A stretch of 64,000 nucleotides of DNA, taken from positions 62,001 to 126,000 of the forward strand of contig JAPTJF010000101.1 in NCBI GenBank assembly GCA_029339195.1, read 5' to 3'. A program made the position numbers and the translations under genes. The notes below the pieces were generated by a model. The model saw nothing but the letters and a program-made list of their open reading frames with translations. It had not been told where the DNA came from and searched no databases. Within the stretch, counting starts at the first letter, position 1. Each line of letters starts with the position of its first letter. Source of the DNA: Micractinium sp. NFX-FRZ (Eukaryota; Chlorophyta; Trebouxiophyceae; Chlorellales; Chlorellaceae). Below are positions 37,001-48,811 of the stretch, in pieces.

Positions 37001-37441
37001 GCCCATCACACCTGCCTGGCGCATGACCCAACTTGCTTGCCTGGCTGGCGATGGGAGGGCAGCAGCCCAGGGCTGCCCCATCCTCTGCTTGCCGCCTCCC
37101 CACCCAACCCCACCTCACCGCTCCCGCCCACCCCCCCTTGCCCCCCCCCTGCAGCCCTGTTCACCGCCCAGGGCATCTACTCCCCCAACAACTTCTCTGC
37201 CGGGCGGCGGTACTACATGGCGCAGTACCTTGAAAACACCACAGCAGGCATTTCAGGCTTGCTGGCGACCAGCGGCGTGCCAGGCATGGCGGAGGCGTCA
37301 GCAGAGCTTAATGCCAGCCTGGCGCTCCTGCCCGCTCCACTTCTCAACATCAAGCCAGGAGCAGCCCTGCAGCTTCAGGCGATGCAGCTCTACGCGGGGG
37401 CAACGGCGTGGGTGGGCAATGCCACCGGCCCTGGCGGCTGA
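31040..37441 (+). CDS. Sodium-dependent phosphate transporter, PiT/PHO4 family
   Basis: Membrane symporter for inorganic phosphate (algal PTB type, usually Na+-coupled). About 700 residues in some 18 exons. Both inverted PiT signatures are present: GANDCANSFGTSVGAGALT (31533-31592) and GSNDVANSIGPYAA (about 35188-35230). Each is followed by a companion motif, STTHSIVGAVVGM (about 32318) and STTHCLVGAVAGI (about 36410). Between the two halves lies a long cytosolic loop (33890-34750) with Gly/Ala/Ser-rich sequence, normal for the family. The start at 31040 is inferred: a 13-nt first coding exon (MVYS) joins in phase to the exon at 31326 (EITWIFVV) only if the intron begins with GC (31053) instead of GT. 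The C-terminus from about 37155 is a tail of about 95 residues ending GNATGPGG. Confidence 0.93.
33364..33479 (+). repeat. Duplicated exon end in PiT intron
   Basis: GGCGGCATGCAGCTGGAAGG at 33364 recurs at 33460 (offset 96 bp), together with the GCTGTGTGTG intron sequence that follows. The real exon end is the first copy, with donor GTGCGC. Confidence 0.8.
34296..34425. repeat. TGCTG pentanucleotide-like microsatellite
   Basis: Imperfect TGTGCTG/TGCTG array starting immediately after the exon end ACGAGGTGCGC in the PiT gene. Simple-sequence expansion at a donor site. Confidence 0.8.
36601..36750 (+). repeat. Duplicated acceptor and exon start in PiT intron
   Basis: 36601-36630 (CAG acceptor followed by GCCTGTTGGAGGGACGGCGC) matches the genuine acceptor and exon start at 36721-36750 with a few mismatches. 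The offset is exactly 120 bp and the AG acceptor is intact in both. Confidence 0.82.
36838..36985. repeat. Direct repeats of GCTGCCTGCCTGCCTGGCTG
   Basis: The phrase GCCTGCCTGCCTGGCTGCCAGAGC occurs near 36843 and again near 36935, with similar flanks (GAGGCTCC), in the last PiT intron. Tandem expansion of CTGC-rich intron sequence. Confidence 0.7.
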
Positions 37442-38762
37442 GTGCATCCCCCGGCATGCACCCCCGCCCCACCGGCCCCCCTTGCGAACGCGCGCCCTCG
37501 CTGGCCTCGTGTCATGTCCAGCCAGCGCCCGGTGTGTGCACTTTTCCAGGGCGCATGCCCTTTTCCAGCCCTAGAACTCTCCACCAACAACAAACCCTGC
37601 AGTTTTTGGCGACCCCGTACCTGCCCCTGCCTGTGCCGCCTGTTTTCCGAGTGCGCGTGTGTCGCTTTCCTCCGCCAAGGCGTTGCTGCCAGTAAACCAG
37701 CTCCACTTTATGTGGGAGGCATGAGCGAGCGTTTGCCTCCCCGATTGAGCCCCCCAAACCTCCACTCCTCCCTTTTTCACTAATATGGTCTCGCCGCCAC
37801 CCCTTGCATTGCTTACCTTGTTCCCCTCCTGCCTGGCAGACCCGCTTGCCCACCCCGGCGCAGGCGCGTTGGCAGGCAGCACAAGCTCCGCTGCCGCACA
37901 CCTCTTTCAGCTACCCCCTCGTTCCTTATTCACGTACACACGAGAGCTCACACACGCACTACACATTCCCCAGCCATGCTGCTGCTGTTGCGGGCTTTGC
38001 CTTCGCGCCCCGCCTCCCTACCTTACCTACCAACTTCGTTCCTGCTGTCTCCACGCGCCGCGCCGGCACTCATGCGGCATGCGGCCCCCAGTGACCCACG
38101 CGCTGCCAGCCTGCCCCTATTAAGCCGTTCCCAAGTCAATCTAGTAGTGGTGCTCACACATGTGCTCATCCTACGTCATCCTTTCCTCCCCCGGTCTCGC
38201 CACGCCATGTGTCCCCCCGTTTCTCCGCCTCAGACCACCTTGTCGAATTGATTTCTTTGCTCAGAGCAATCTCTTCTTCTCACAGCAGCGTACAGCTGCC
38301 GCTTGCCGCTGCCAGCAGCCAAAGCATGCAAGGACAAGCAAAACCGTAGCCAAAATGCAGTCGTCAGGCAGTGCTGCGGCGAGTCAAATAAGCGCCGGCC
38401 CCGGGCGGGGCAAAGGGCGCGGGCCTCCTTGCTCACTCCAGGGGGGCAAAAATGTGCGCACAGCGTGCGCAGCATGAATGGCCGCGGGCACGTGCCACCT
38501 GGCGGCAGCGCCCACTGCATCCGGGCGGGGGTGGGCGTGCGCTGGGCGGGTGGCTCGCTTGCGGCGCCGCCCCGCCCAGCTCCCCTCTCAAACACTCTTG
38601 GGTAGATCTTCTCAGGCAAAAGCCCTGCTGATAATAAGATGCCATCTTGCCTTGGCTGGACACTGCCTTGCGCAGCCGCATCCCAAGGGAGCAGCCGCAT
38701 CTGAGCCGCGCGGTGCTCGGCTGGGCGGGCCTGCCGCCGCCTCATCACCGCCTCGTCCCGCT
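37442..38762. other. Convergent intergenic region, 1.3 kb
   Basis: Between the PiT and CYP38 stop codons. Pyrimidine-rich, presumably both 3' untranslated regions. Open frames of 80-180 codons on both strands lack any recognisable feature. No gene supported. Confidence 0.5.
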
Positions 38763-41700
38763 TCACTTGGGCTGCACCAGGTTCTCCGCTCCAGAAACGA
38801 TCTTGGCGCTCTCAATCTTGTCGCCCACCTGGCAGGCGAGGAGGGAGGGGCAGCGGGGGGCAAGGGTGTGGGCAGGGTGGGCGGGCACACAGTGGGCTGA
38901 GGGGAGGGGCAGGGGCAGCAGGGCGGAGAGGGATGACATCGCGGGTAGGCATGGCGGGTGGGCAATGCGGGTGGGGTAAGCAAGGGCTCCGCGAGTATGA
39001 CGCGGCTGCCATCCCGCGTGCACACATGCTGTAGCCCGGCAGCCACCCACAGCCAGCCCCCGACAGCGTGCAGTGCAAAGTTGCCCACCCGCGGCCCCTC
39101 ATTGACAACCAGGCTACCCCACAGCCCCACAGCACGCGAAAACGGACACACACACACACACAGTGTGCTCCCTCGCCCAGCCCCCCACCTGCATCTCCTT
39201 GAGCAGCTGCGTGCCCTCGGTCACATAACCAAACACGGCGTACCGCCCGTCCAGCAGGTTGGCGCCCGTGGGGGTGAGCTCAGACTCCTGCAGGCAGGCG
39301 GGGCAGAGAGGGTTAGGGTTAGGGTTTGAGGATAGGTTTCAGCGGCCGGATGGGTAGGGTTCAGGGCCTTGGGGGTCGGCTGAGACTCCTGCAGGCAGGC
39401 CAAGAGGGGCGGTGGGGTTGGGGTGGGGTTGGAGGATGCTGCCAGATTGGTAATCAGAGTGAGAGGGCAGCCTGCCGGGGTGGAGGGCTCCACAGTAAAG
39501 GGCTTCCCTCCTTCTCAGCAGTCGTGCGCGGCAAGCAAACCGCTCTCACCCTGAGGAGCCAAAAGGACTGGGAGGAGCCGGAGTTGTTGTCAAGCTTGCA
39601 CGCCCCCCTTCCCCTATGGGTGCCCTCCCCCCCGAGTGATCATGCAGGAGACAAGCAGGCTCTCACCTTGAGCAGCCAGAAGAACTGGGAGGAGCCGGAG
39701 TTGTTGTCAAACTCCTCGCGTGCGATGGCCATGGTGCCAAACGCGTTGAAGGGCAGCACCGGCTGCTCGCGGAACCTGCGGGGAGCAACCGGCAAACAAA
39801 CGCACACATGGGACAGCAGAGGTTTGGGCGGGGTGTGGTCATGTTCATGCTGGGTAGGTGCCGCTGCGGTGCAGCAGCGGGCACTGCGACTCAGGCACCC
39901 GTGTGCCTCCTCACCTCCCCGGGCTCACCGCACCTCCAAAATTGCAGGCACCCACCCACCAAACCATGCGCCGACCGACCCTCACAGCTCACGCTCACGC
40001 ACCCCTTCCCCCCACGTCTCCTCGCACACGGGCACCTTCCATGCATGCACTTCAACACATTTGGTGCGCTTGCTGGTCCACACGTGCCCTACCTCCCGTC
40101 CTCCTCCAGCGTCTCCTCCCACACGCGCACCTTGTCCCTCCCAACAAGCCAACTGCCAAGAGTGTGTGCAGTAACCTTCTGTGCGCTTGCTGGCCCACAT
40201 GCCTCCTCACCTCCCATTCTCCTCCAGCGTCTCCTCGTACACGGGCGCCTTGTCCCCCTTCACCATGATCTCCAGAGGCACGGTGCGCAGCTTGCCGTCC
40301 AGCACAAAGCCCTGGGACTGCGGGGGCACACAGAAACCACATCAACAAAGTCAGGCGCAGTGTGTTGCAGTGCGATGGGATGGCACGGTGAGGGATGGTG
40401 CGCAGCTTGTTGTCCAGCACAAAGCCCTGGAACTGCAGGGCACACCAGCAGGCCAGCCAGCACACCAGTGAGTTGCAAGCGCAGCTTGTTGCAGTGTGAC
40501 AGGATGACAGGGTGCAACTTGCTGTCGGTCTGCACCACACAACCGCCAGCGCACCTTGCCAGCCTTGGCCCACGCCATGCATGTTGAAATACCACAGCCA
40601 GGGGGACCTCCAAAACCAACACCGGCGTCATGCTTGCCAGCCTGCCATGCGTTTGGAGCTCACAAAGCCATCCAGGGTGCCGCCCTGCACCACACCGCCG
40701 CCAGCATGCTCCCTCCTGATCCCTGCTCCCACCCTGCAGCCACCTCCTTGCATGCACTCACGTCGCCGTCGGGCTTGCCGGTCTGCACCACAAAGCCGTC
40801 GGAGCGCTGGATCTCCATGCCGTTGTAGAAGCCGCGCTGCACCAGGTCAGCAAAGTCGCCGGCACTGCAGGGGGGGCGTGGGCAGAACGGGAGGGACAAA
40901 GCGGGAATGTTGCAGGAGTGGGTGGTTGGGTGGGTGGGGGGGCGCAGGCGATGCTCCAAGTGCTTGTGACATGCGGCGCAAGAGGCCGCCAGCGCCCAGT
41001 TTTTTACAAAGCCGGAACCCCAGGGGAGGGGGGCCATGGAGGGCAGAGAACCTGCATTGCCATTGGAGAGGCGGCGCTGCACGGCGGCGCTGCATAAGCA
41101 AGCACCACGACAGGCAGTGTGGGCTGGCAGGATGGCTACTGCACCCACTCAAGCCATCCGCACACCATCCCCTTGCCCTGTCACCCCCCTCCCTCCCTCC
41201 CCAACCGCTGCGCACCTGACAGGCGCATTGTAGCCGTCGAGCACAATGGTCATCACGCCGCCGGTGGAGTTGTTCTCGCGTGCATCAGTGAACGCAAACT
41301 TCATCTCAACCGTGGCGCGGCCCTGCACAGCACACACGAGCACGAATAGCAAGAAGAAAAGGGTGAGCAGACAGGAGTGACAGCCAGTGCCTGTCGCATC
41401 TGCCATCCTCTCCCCTGCTTTGCACACGTGTGTTGCCCCTTTGTAGCCCTCTCGCGCCCTGCCTAGTCGCATCACGCAGGACAGGGATGAGCAGACGCAC
41501 AGGGCGGCGCAGCTACTGGCTGGTTGTTCCGCCCTCCATATCTCTGGGTCGTTGCACGTGCTGCCCTGCTTACTTGACCTGCCTAACCTTATACCATTGA
41601 TGTCTTTCATACAACCTTGATTCCACCCACCTTCAGCTGGGGCAGGTCGGCATACTCCTTGGGCACCTCAAAGGGGAAGCCCTTGACCATCGCCTCCTCG

Positions 41701-43282
41701 ATCGCCCCCACGTAATCCAGCGCCTTCTGCTGCTGCGACGGCACCGCCTGCTTGTCTCCCGACTCAATGACGGCCTGGAACTCTGCCAGAGACTGCAGCA
41801 CAACAAGACAACGAGACAGGTGTGCGGGCGGGGAGGGAGGAGGAGAGGGGGGTGAGGGAGGGGCTGAGGTGACGAGGCGGTGAGCGAACCTACACGCTTA
41901 AGCCGCCGCCGGCGCTGCCGCCTTGTCCCCGCGCACACCGTGCCCTTCTTGCAAGCTACAGTGCGTGGATCACGGGTAACATGGATGCGGGCTAGCAGGG
42001 CAACCTGCCTGCTTGAGTCCTTCCACCGCCGCCAGTCCCGCCGCCTTCTTGTCGGCGGCAAAGGCGCCCACAATGCCGTTGCCTTCGCGCTCCAGAGTGG
42101 ACGAGGCGGCGCGCACGTGCTTGCCGATGGGGCCCAGGGATTTGCTGCCTGCAGGGCGGGGCGGGGCGGGGCAGGCGAGAAGGGGGGTGCGGCAGCACAC
42201 GTCGGGAGCAGCAGGACATACAACCTGCACGCATGCCGCATCGGGCCGGCAGCCCGCTTGCCAGCTCCATTCACATAGTATGCCGGCTCGGTGCTGACAG
42301 CGTGCGGCTCGCCCCTCACCTTAGGTGCACAACTTGCTGTGCACGTGCACCCGCTGCCCGCATGTGCACATGAAACAGGAGCACGAGGGCAGCACAAGTG
42401 GCAGCACAAGTGTGCATGCACCACCTCCCTCGCCACCCCTGACCCCGCCCCTTCAACAGTCTCCAACTTCGTTTCGCCCACGGTTTGTGAGCCGTGCTGA
42501 CCTGGCACCCGCAGCTCGTACTCATGCACTCCTTCCAACATACTACCTTCACCCACACTCGTATAAGCCCGACCCACCCACACGCGTGGCACCCCTGCTG
42601 ACCTGGCACCCGCAGCTCGGCGCTGATCACCTCCAGCTCGCGCTGGATCTGACGGATGGGCTTGCTCTCAATGGGCAGGGAGTAGCGCAGCAGCGCCTTG
42701 GCGTTGGTCACCGCGTCGCCGCCGATGCCGGCGTGCGCGGGCAGCATGGCTGCATCGGGGGCGGCGCCCGCCACAAGGGAGGCCGCTGCTGCGCCCAGCA
42801 GGGCGTTGCGCAGCACGCCGCCAAGCTGCTCCAGCTGCAATGCGCAGTGGGGCAGGGTGTGAGGCGTAAGAGGGGAGGTTTATGTTGCGGTCTTGGATCA
42901 TTCTTCTTTGGGGATGGGGGATGAGCGAGGCGAGCTGGGGGGAGGTGCGCACGGCGCAGAGGGGTGGCGTGCCGTGGGCAGCCTTGGGAGGTGGGGAGGC
43001 TGACCACGCATGTGTTGTTGAGGAACTTTCCTGTTTCATATGCATTGGATTGTGATGGTGTCAAAAGAAGAGGCACATGCGGCTTCCAGGCGGCCCACGC
43101 AGCCCAGCACCGCGGCTCCCTTGCGCCGCTTGCTCCCGCCCCCAAACGGGCAGAGCAGACCAACTCACCAGTGGCGCACGATCGCCCTGCTGCGCACACA
43201 CGACGTGGTTGGTACGGGCACGGCGCGGCGCCGCCACACGGGCGGGGGCCGCCTGGAACACTGCCTGGCTGACGCTCTGCAT
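38763..43282 (-). CDS. CYP38: Thylakoid-lumen cyclophilin-like protein CYP38 (TLP40)
   Basis: CYP38 is a multidomain immunophilin of the thylakoid lumen needed for photosystem II assembly and repair. The start at 43282 opens an Arg-rich plastid transit peptide. The next exon (42630-42840) adds a hydrophobic lumen-targeting segment ending in an AHA site. The helical N-domain follows ([20 protein letters not shown], and about 41980-42150), then [20 protein letters not shown] with [13 protein letters not shown] (41640-41790), a family hallmark. The cyclophilin-fold half follows: VLDGYNAPV (about 41230), [15 protein letters not shown] (about 40800), [15 protein letters not shown] (about 39740), [22 protein letters not shown] (about 39240) and [16 protein letters not shown]. 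The protein stops at 38763, about 440 residues. The introns carry unusually many copies of exon pieces. CYP37 is a less likely alternative. Confidence 0.93.
39545..39720 (-). repeat. Pseudo-exon copy in CYP38 intron
   Basis: About 50 bp of the exon encoding [16 protein letters not shown] (39665-39720) recur at about 39545-39600 with a few mismatches, offset 117 bp. Even the exon/intron border TCTCACC is copied. Confidence 0.85.
40013..40446 (-). repeat. Multiple copies of one CYP38 exon
   Basis: The exon encoding [20 protein letters not shown] (about 40207-40320) has a copy of its acceptor-side half at 40394-40446 (offset about 115 bp). It also has two diverged copies of its donor-side half near 40013-40045 and 40100-40140, each with the CGTCTCCTC…ACACG phrase. 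The block is a small tandem array with one functional exon. Confidence 0.78.
42495..42619 (-). repeat. 24-bp identical exon-edge copy in CYP38
   Basis: TGCTGACCTGGCACCCGCAG plus CTCG occurs identically at 42495-42518 and 42596-42619, offset 101 bp. The second copy is the genuine end of the exon (SAELRVPGQ on the minus strand). Confidence 0.85.
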
Positions 43283-43931
43283 CGCGCTACCGATGTGTGT
43301 GGGTGTCGCGATGTCTGTATGTCCCGCTGAGAAGCTTCTGAAGGTGCAATGCGCCGGGTTTGAGCGATGCCAACCGCGATGGCTGGGCGGGTGAGGATTT
43401 CACCCACCAGTGCCAGCTCACCCGTTTTCTTTCGTGGCCCCCGGCCACTTCGGGGGGCTACCAAAGCCGGCGCATGTCTCAATGCACATTTAAGCTGCCT
43501 GTATTCCGATCAAAATAACCCTGGACTTGTCCCTTTGGCTCCTTCTCGCCTTCCGCACTCATTGGGCACTCCCTGACGGGCCCCGCCGCAGCCACACCTG
43601 CTTGAAAACCTGATCTTGGCGTGAGCAGGCAATACGTAACTGGTGGGTGGTGACAGTGGTGGAACACTGCCGCTGCTGCCTCCGCCGCCGCTGCCTGCTG
43701 CCGCCGCTGCCAGCCGCCGTTGCCGGCCGGAACCAGTCAACCTGCACACCACAGTGATGACCACTTCACGCCGTAAATGTGCAGGAGACTTTGCATCTGT
43801 TCGGCATTATTCTTGTCACAGGGGCAAGCGCTGGTTGCCCAGGCTTATCAAGGGTGCCGGCAGGTGGCCCAGAGAAGCAGGAGCAGGAGTGGCGGCGACT
43901 TTAGAGAGCCCGGCAGCGCCTCGGTGGGAGC
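43283..43931. promoter_or_regulatory. Divergent intergenic region, 650 bp
   Basis: Separates the start codons of CYP38 (-) and the small membrane-protein gene (+), so it holds both promoters and leaders. It contains a CCGCCGCTGC-type repeat at 43670-43730. No TATA box or gene recognised. Confidence 0.4.
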
Positions 43932-45380
43932 ATGGCGTACTTGTACTCGAGCAGCAAGACGTGGCGGCGCATCGTGGATGCCACTGGGAGGAGCAAGGGA
44001 TACATGCTGGCCTTTGCGGCCGCCTGCGTGGGGGTGCCCTACCTGCTGGGAGACCAGGTGGGGCGATGCTTTGTGAGGCAGGCTGACGTAACACTTTAGA
44101 ACTGCTGCTGGGGCGGGGGGGGGGGGGGGGGATACATGGCGGCCTTGCGGTTGCATTCCAGGCGGGGTGGGTTTGAGGATGGGCTGCGAAGCTGCTCCTG
44201 CAAGATTGCTGCTGCAAGATTGTACTGCTGCTCCCGCCTGGCCGTCACCTGGTTCTCCACTGGCCCTGCTTAACTGGTTCTGCACTTCCTGTCTGGCCGG
44301 ACGGTTTGTCAACCCGGCAGGTGATGAAGAACACGAATGAGAAGGCGGCGAGGGGCGAGACGGAGCTCGAGCAGAAGCTGCGCTCTCGCAGCGGCATCCA
44401 CGCTCAGGTGGGCAGGCACACGCGTGTGTTCTATCAGATTCTGAGATCACACACCGGCATGCATGCGCAGGAGGGTGGGGTAGGTGCAGGGCACACGATT
44501 GAGGGAGGCTTCATGTGTTGGTGGGTGTGGGCTGCATGTGCCGCCGAGGGGCGCTGGTGCAGCTGTGCTTTGGGGGAGGACAGTGCAAGCGGGGTGAGGC
44601 GTGCGAGCTGGCATATTGAGTGGCATGTAGCTGGCTCAAGGTGCGTCGCACCATGGTTGCTGTCTTTCTGTGGGGGCTGCACGCCTGTGGGCGCACTCTT
44701 GAGGGCCTGTGCTGAGCCAGTGCTGCCCATTAGTGCATCCCAAAGCCTGCCTTCACCTGTCCCGCCTGCGCAGCCTGCCCACCCAGCCCCGCTCATCCGT
44801 GCCCCGCCCACCCGTGCCCCGCCCCGCCCTGCAGATGCTAGCCAAAGCACAGAAGGAGCGGCTGCAGGTGGGGAGGGCACCCACAGGCAGCAGCAGTGCC
44901 AGCAGCAATGCCGCCGGGACAGGGGGATGGGAGCCAGCAGCAGAGAGAGTGCAGGCGGAGTGTGGGATTGAGCGGCGGTGCCGGGGGGAAGGGCAATGCA
45001 GGTTCCAGAGCAGGCCCTGGGCTGGCACCTCATCTAGAGTGTGGTTTGTTTGTCTGCCAGGACTATGGCATTGGCTCTGGTGTACATTCCCCCCCGTGCA
45101 GACGACAGCAAGACTGCTTAGGGCAACTTGCTCTCTGGTTGTGTGCCGTGGTGAACTAATGTGGGCCTCCCTTCCCCTGCAGGTGATGCTGGATGAGATC
45201 AAGGGGCGCAGCTCGGACAGCGAGGCGCGGTACCGCGCCGCACTGGATGGGCAGTCGCTGGGCACGCACAGCTCGGGCACGTCGGCGGATGCGGTGTCCA
45301 TCCGGGCGGGGGGGGCGCCGGCAGCGGACAAGGCGGGGCGGGCGGCGGCGCAGGGGCAGGCAGCGGAGAAGGCGCGCTGA
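43932..45380 (+). CDS. Small single-pass membrane protein, unrecognised
   Basis: About 150 residues in four exons. Exon 1 (43932-44057) encodes MAYLYSSKTWRRIVDATGR and then one hydrophobic helix, YMLAFAACVGVPYLLGDQ. The other exons (about 44320-44407, about 44833-44868 and about 45182-45380) encode a charged coiled-coil-like tail with KNTNEKAARGETELEQKLR, MLAKAQKERLQ and VMLDEIKGRSSDSEARY, ending in a low-complexity Ala/Gly tail. The codons join in phase at clear GT-AG sites. The layout, a short N-terminal anchor plus a soluble helical tail, suits an organelle-membrane protein, but I do not recognise the family and no targeting peptide is obvious. Confidence 0.65.
44115..44131. repeat. Poly-G tract
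   Basis: A run of about 17 G in the first intron of the small membrane-protein gene. Length uncertain. Another shorter poly-G run occurs at about 3739-3750 and a poly-C run at about 27889-27902. Confidence 0.8.
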
Positions 45381-46288
45381 TGGGTGGGTGAGGCAGCGCC
45401 GCCCTCGACATACGGGCTGCCGCTCGCAATCGCAAGAAGACACTTGTACACTTACACAGATGGGATCTTTGCATCGCCCTCTGCTATACCTTCAATTTGC
45501 GCGCTCTGCAGGGACTTGACGCCCACCGTTCTGACCCGGCCTCGCACATGCGCACGTTCGTGCCCACCCATGTGTGTTCTGCTTGCCTGCGCTCCTCCCA
45601 GCAGTATGCCCCCTTCACGATACCCCTGGTCTGGTGCCGCGGTTGCATCATCGTCAGATGTTTTGTATCAATCAACCAAACTTCGCTTCAACGTGGGGTG
45701 GGTAGCAAAGGGCCCAGGGCATGGGGCGGGCGTGGGGCATCGAAGAGGCGTCAGAAGGGTTTGAAGAAACGGGAGGCCAGAGGGTGAAGGGGGTTATGTG
45801 GGTTGAAACGGGCCACTCTGTGGGGGAACAACGCGCCTACTGGGGAGAGGCAGCCGATCGAGGCTGGCGAGGCAGGGGGAGGGAAAAGCAGAGGAAGGGG
45901 CACGCAGGGAAGGGCGTGGGCAGATGGGTGTATGCTGATGTGCTGACGTGGCTGAAGTAGCTGAGGCTCCAGAAGGGTGAGGCAGAGGCGCAGATGGGCC
46001 GAAAAAGTTGTTCGGCTGTTGAGAAAACCGGAGCAGACAGAAAGAAGAGGTCCGGGCAGACAGACGGGCGGCTGCGCTGCACTGCGCCAGCTTTCGCTTG
46101 CTTGCCGACTTGGTGTGCATTCTCCGACGGGCGGCGGGCGGGCGGGCAGGCGCACCCTGGCGTGGACTGTTGTGCAGTACGGCCTGGGGCGGCATGTGCC
46201 CTAGCCTGCCGCCATCACATCATGAGCCCCCTGTGCGTGGCGCTGCTGCGGCTGGATGGCCGCAGTGCCGGGGCGAGGTGGCGCCAGC
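45381..46288. other. Convergent intergenic region, 0.9 kb
   Basis: Lies between the stops of the small membrane-protein gene and the B12D-like gene. Purine-rich from about 45690 to 46050. No supported gene; presumably two 3' untranslated regions. Confidence 0.5.
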
Positions 46289-47594
46289 TCAGAGGGTGCG
46301 CATGATGCGCGTGTCGGGGCGGTCCTGCAGCAATGGGCAGAGCAAGGCAGATGGAAGTCAGTTACGGTTCCCGGTCGGTACATAGGCGAGCACAGAAGGC
46401 AGCACAGTCCCGACCCACAGCACGTGCACAGGCGGCATGCCGCCATGTGCCGCCCTGCCCCGGCTGCAGCCCCAACTCAGCACCCACCTGGCCCTCGGAG
46501 GGGGTGCGGAAGGCGGCCAGGGAGCGGAAGATGGAGAAAGAGTACTGCAGGGCGGGAGGGAGTGGGCAGATGTACCGCAGTAAGAAGCTGTCCGGCAGGG
46601 AGGGGTGCACACAGCGCTGGCGGGGCAAGCTACCGTAAGTGCCGATGCATGCAAGCGAGGCGCTCCTGTGAATCAAGGGTTGGCACAAGTGCAAGCAGGT
46701 CCATGGCAGCAGCAGGCAACCGCCACTGCATTACGCTGCACTCCCTGTGCCGGGTGCATGCAGCTGCCAGATAGAGAAGGCTGGTGGCACATCACCTGCC
46801 TGCAACCCGTAACTGTCCGAGGCCGACAGAGGCATGCCCCAATACACTGGCCATTTCGGTAAAAAGGTTTGTTTTGCCTGCCGCCCCACGCACCTCCTCG
46901 GCGCGTTGCGTGGTCTTCGGGTGCTCGCCCGCGCCGTCGGTGCGGTGTGCCTTGTCAATGTGCACCTGCGCGCGCATGAGAAGGGGCCAGCGGGGCCAGC
47001 AGGGCCGGTGAGCGGCGGGGCGTCAAATGAGGGGAGGGGCGATAGGAGACCCTGGGGAGGTTGGTGCCATATACACACGCGTGTGAAGAGAGTTCACGCC
47101 TGGGCAGCAACAAAGGCATGCGTGCCACTCGCGCGGCGGCAGGCGCAGGGCAGCCTCAGCGGTAGGCGGAGCTGCGGGTGGGTGCACAGCAGAGGGGCTC
47201 ACGTCGGGGTTGGACCACAGGTGGCGGAGGGAGGTGTAGCCGCAGAAGACCACAGCCAGGCCGCACGTACCCAGCAGAGGGTACCTGCAGGAGAGAGGTG
47301 GACAGGGGGAGAGACACCAGTCGGACGCTGAATGGCACAACGCAGGCAAGCGGCGGCGGCGGGGGGCCGGGCGGGAAGCCCTTGCACAGCGGTGGGAAGG
47401 CGGAGCGGCCCTTCCTGGCGCTTGCCACAGCACCCGGGAGTGATGGCAAGGCGGCAGGAGGGCAGATAGAAGCGGAGAGAGCGGTTTCGGAGGGGCCGCC
47501 GCACAGACCTGTGCGCCCCTGCAAGCTGCTTCGCTGTGTCAACTACAACTCACAGGTCGACCTTGGGCACCCAGGTGAAGCGGCCGGCCACCAT
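46289..47594 (-). CDS. B12D / NDUFA4 (MLRQ)-like small mitochondrial protein
   Basis: A five-exon gene too fragmented to show as one long frame. Starting at 47594, the exons read MVAGRFTWVPKVDL, YPLLGTCGLAVVFCGYTSLR with HLWSNPDV, then VHIDKAHRTDGAGEHP, YSFSIFRSLAAFRTPSEG and DRPDTRIMRTL, with the stop at 46289-46291. Splice phases fit at GTGAGT/TGCAG sites. The pattern of a short N-terminus, one transmembrane helix followed by NP-[DE]-V, and a charged tail ending FYS/YSF is that of B12D and of NDUFA4-type subunits linked to respiratory complexes I or IV in the inner mitochondrial membrane. About 95-100 residues, the expected size. The exact respiratory role in algae is not shown by the sequence. 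Confidence 0.75.
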
Positions 47595-48811
47595 GACGTC
47601 TGTGTAGGAAGTAGGCGGGTTGGGGCCTGCTGAGGTGCCTGGGGCTGAAGGCTGTGTCTGGCCGAGGAGCGGACGAAGAAAACCCTGCGACAACCCTACG
47701 GGCAGTCAAAAGGCGGGGGATGAGGCAACCTGCATGGGCCCGACAGGCATTTCACGCCGGGCAGCCTGGAGCGCTTGCAGGGGGTCAGGCCCCGTTCATG
47801 GTGGGCAGACACACCCTGCATGCCCCAGAGAGGGGCGCGCAGGGCTGCAGGCTGAACCCCGCCTCCACCCGCCCGCCACTGACGACGGGAGCGGCGTCAA
47901 GGATGACTCCAACAACCTGGGCCCTGGTAGCGGGCTGAGTTGACGTGTGTCCACTAGTTTTGTTCGAAAGGACTGTTAGGGTTTTATATGGCACGTCTTA
48001 GCAGCCATGACAAGGACGTCTGTGCAGCTGTTGGGCACATCAGGCGCCCCGCAAGGGTTGGCGCCAGAGTGCCGTAGTGGTTGGTAACCGCGTGCTAAAC
48101 GATTGCGCATGGACTTCTTACACAGCAACACTGGCACAACGCAGCTTGATCACCCGGTTGCTATCAAACCCTACTTGTATCAGTGCTGTCAGTTACGGTG
48201 CCTCCACTCCACCAGTTCACTGCTCACAGCTTGTCCACAGAGTGACGGTTTTTCTGTGCTCTCACGGAGCAGGGCAGGCGAAGCGTGGGCAAGGTTGTGA
48301 TGTCGTCAAATCAGAGTGGCAGAACCCAGCAAGAGCAGGGGGGAGCGCCCGCGTTTCTAACACGGGGCTGCTCCGCTGCTGGCAAGGCTGCCGCGCGGCA
48401 GGCGACACAGAGAAGCTGAGCAGCAGTGGTGGGGGTGGGTAGCACATGGGCCAACAGAGGGCCACATAGGGCTGTTGCAAATGCACACCGTGCCTGATAA
48501 GTCCAGACAGTGGGCATGAGCATGAAACTGGGTGCGCTGGCACAAGGTGCCGCCAAAGGGGGGCGGTGCGCTTTGGGCGCGTTGCAATGAGGTGGCAGGG
48601 CACTCATCTGCGAGGGATTTCCGGCTGTCGGGTGCAGATCTCTCTGCACCCTGCATTTCACAGAGAAGATCCCCGATTTTGCCCGCCCGCAAGCAAGGGA
48701 CATCCAAGGGCCAGCCCGAGACGATAGGACCCGGCGGGCGGGCGGGCCAGGCGTGGGGACACCCGCGCCTCAGCAGCACTACATCCCACGCAACAATTTG
48801 CGCAGAGGCAG
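47595..48811. other. Divergent intergenic region, 1.2 kb
   Basis: Between the start codons of the B12D-like gene (-) and the MYND gene (+). A stretch around 47940-48260 is noticeably less GC-rich. It must contain both promoters. No gene, tRNA or strong repeat recognised. Confidence 0.45.
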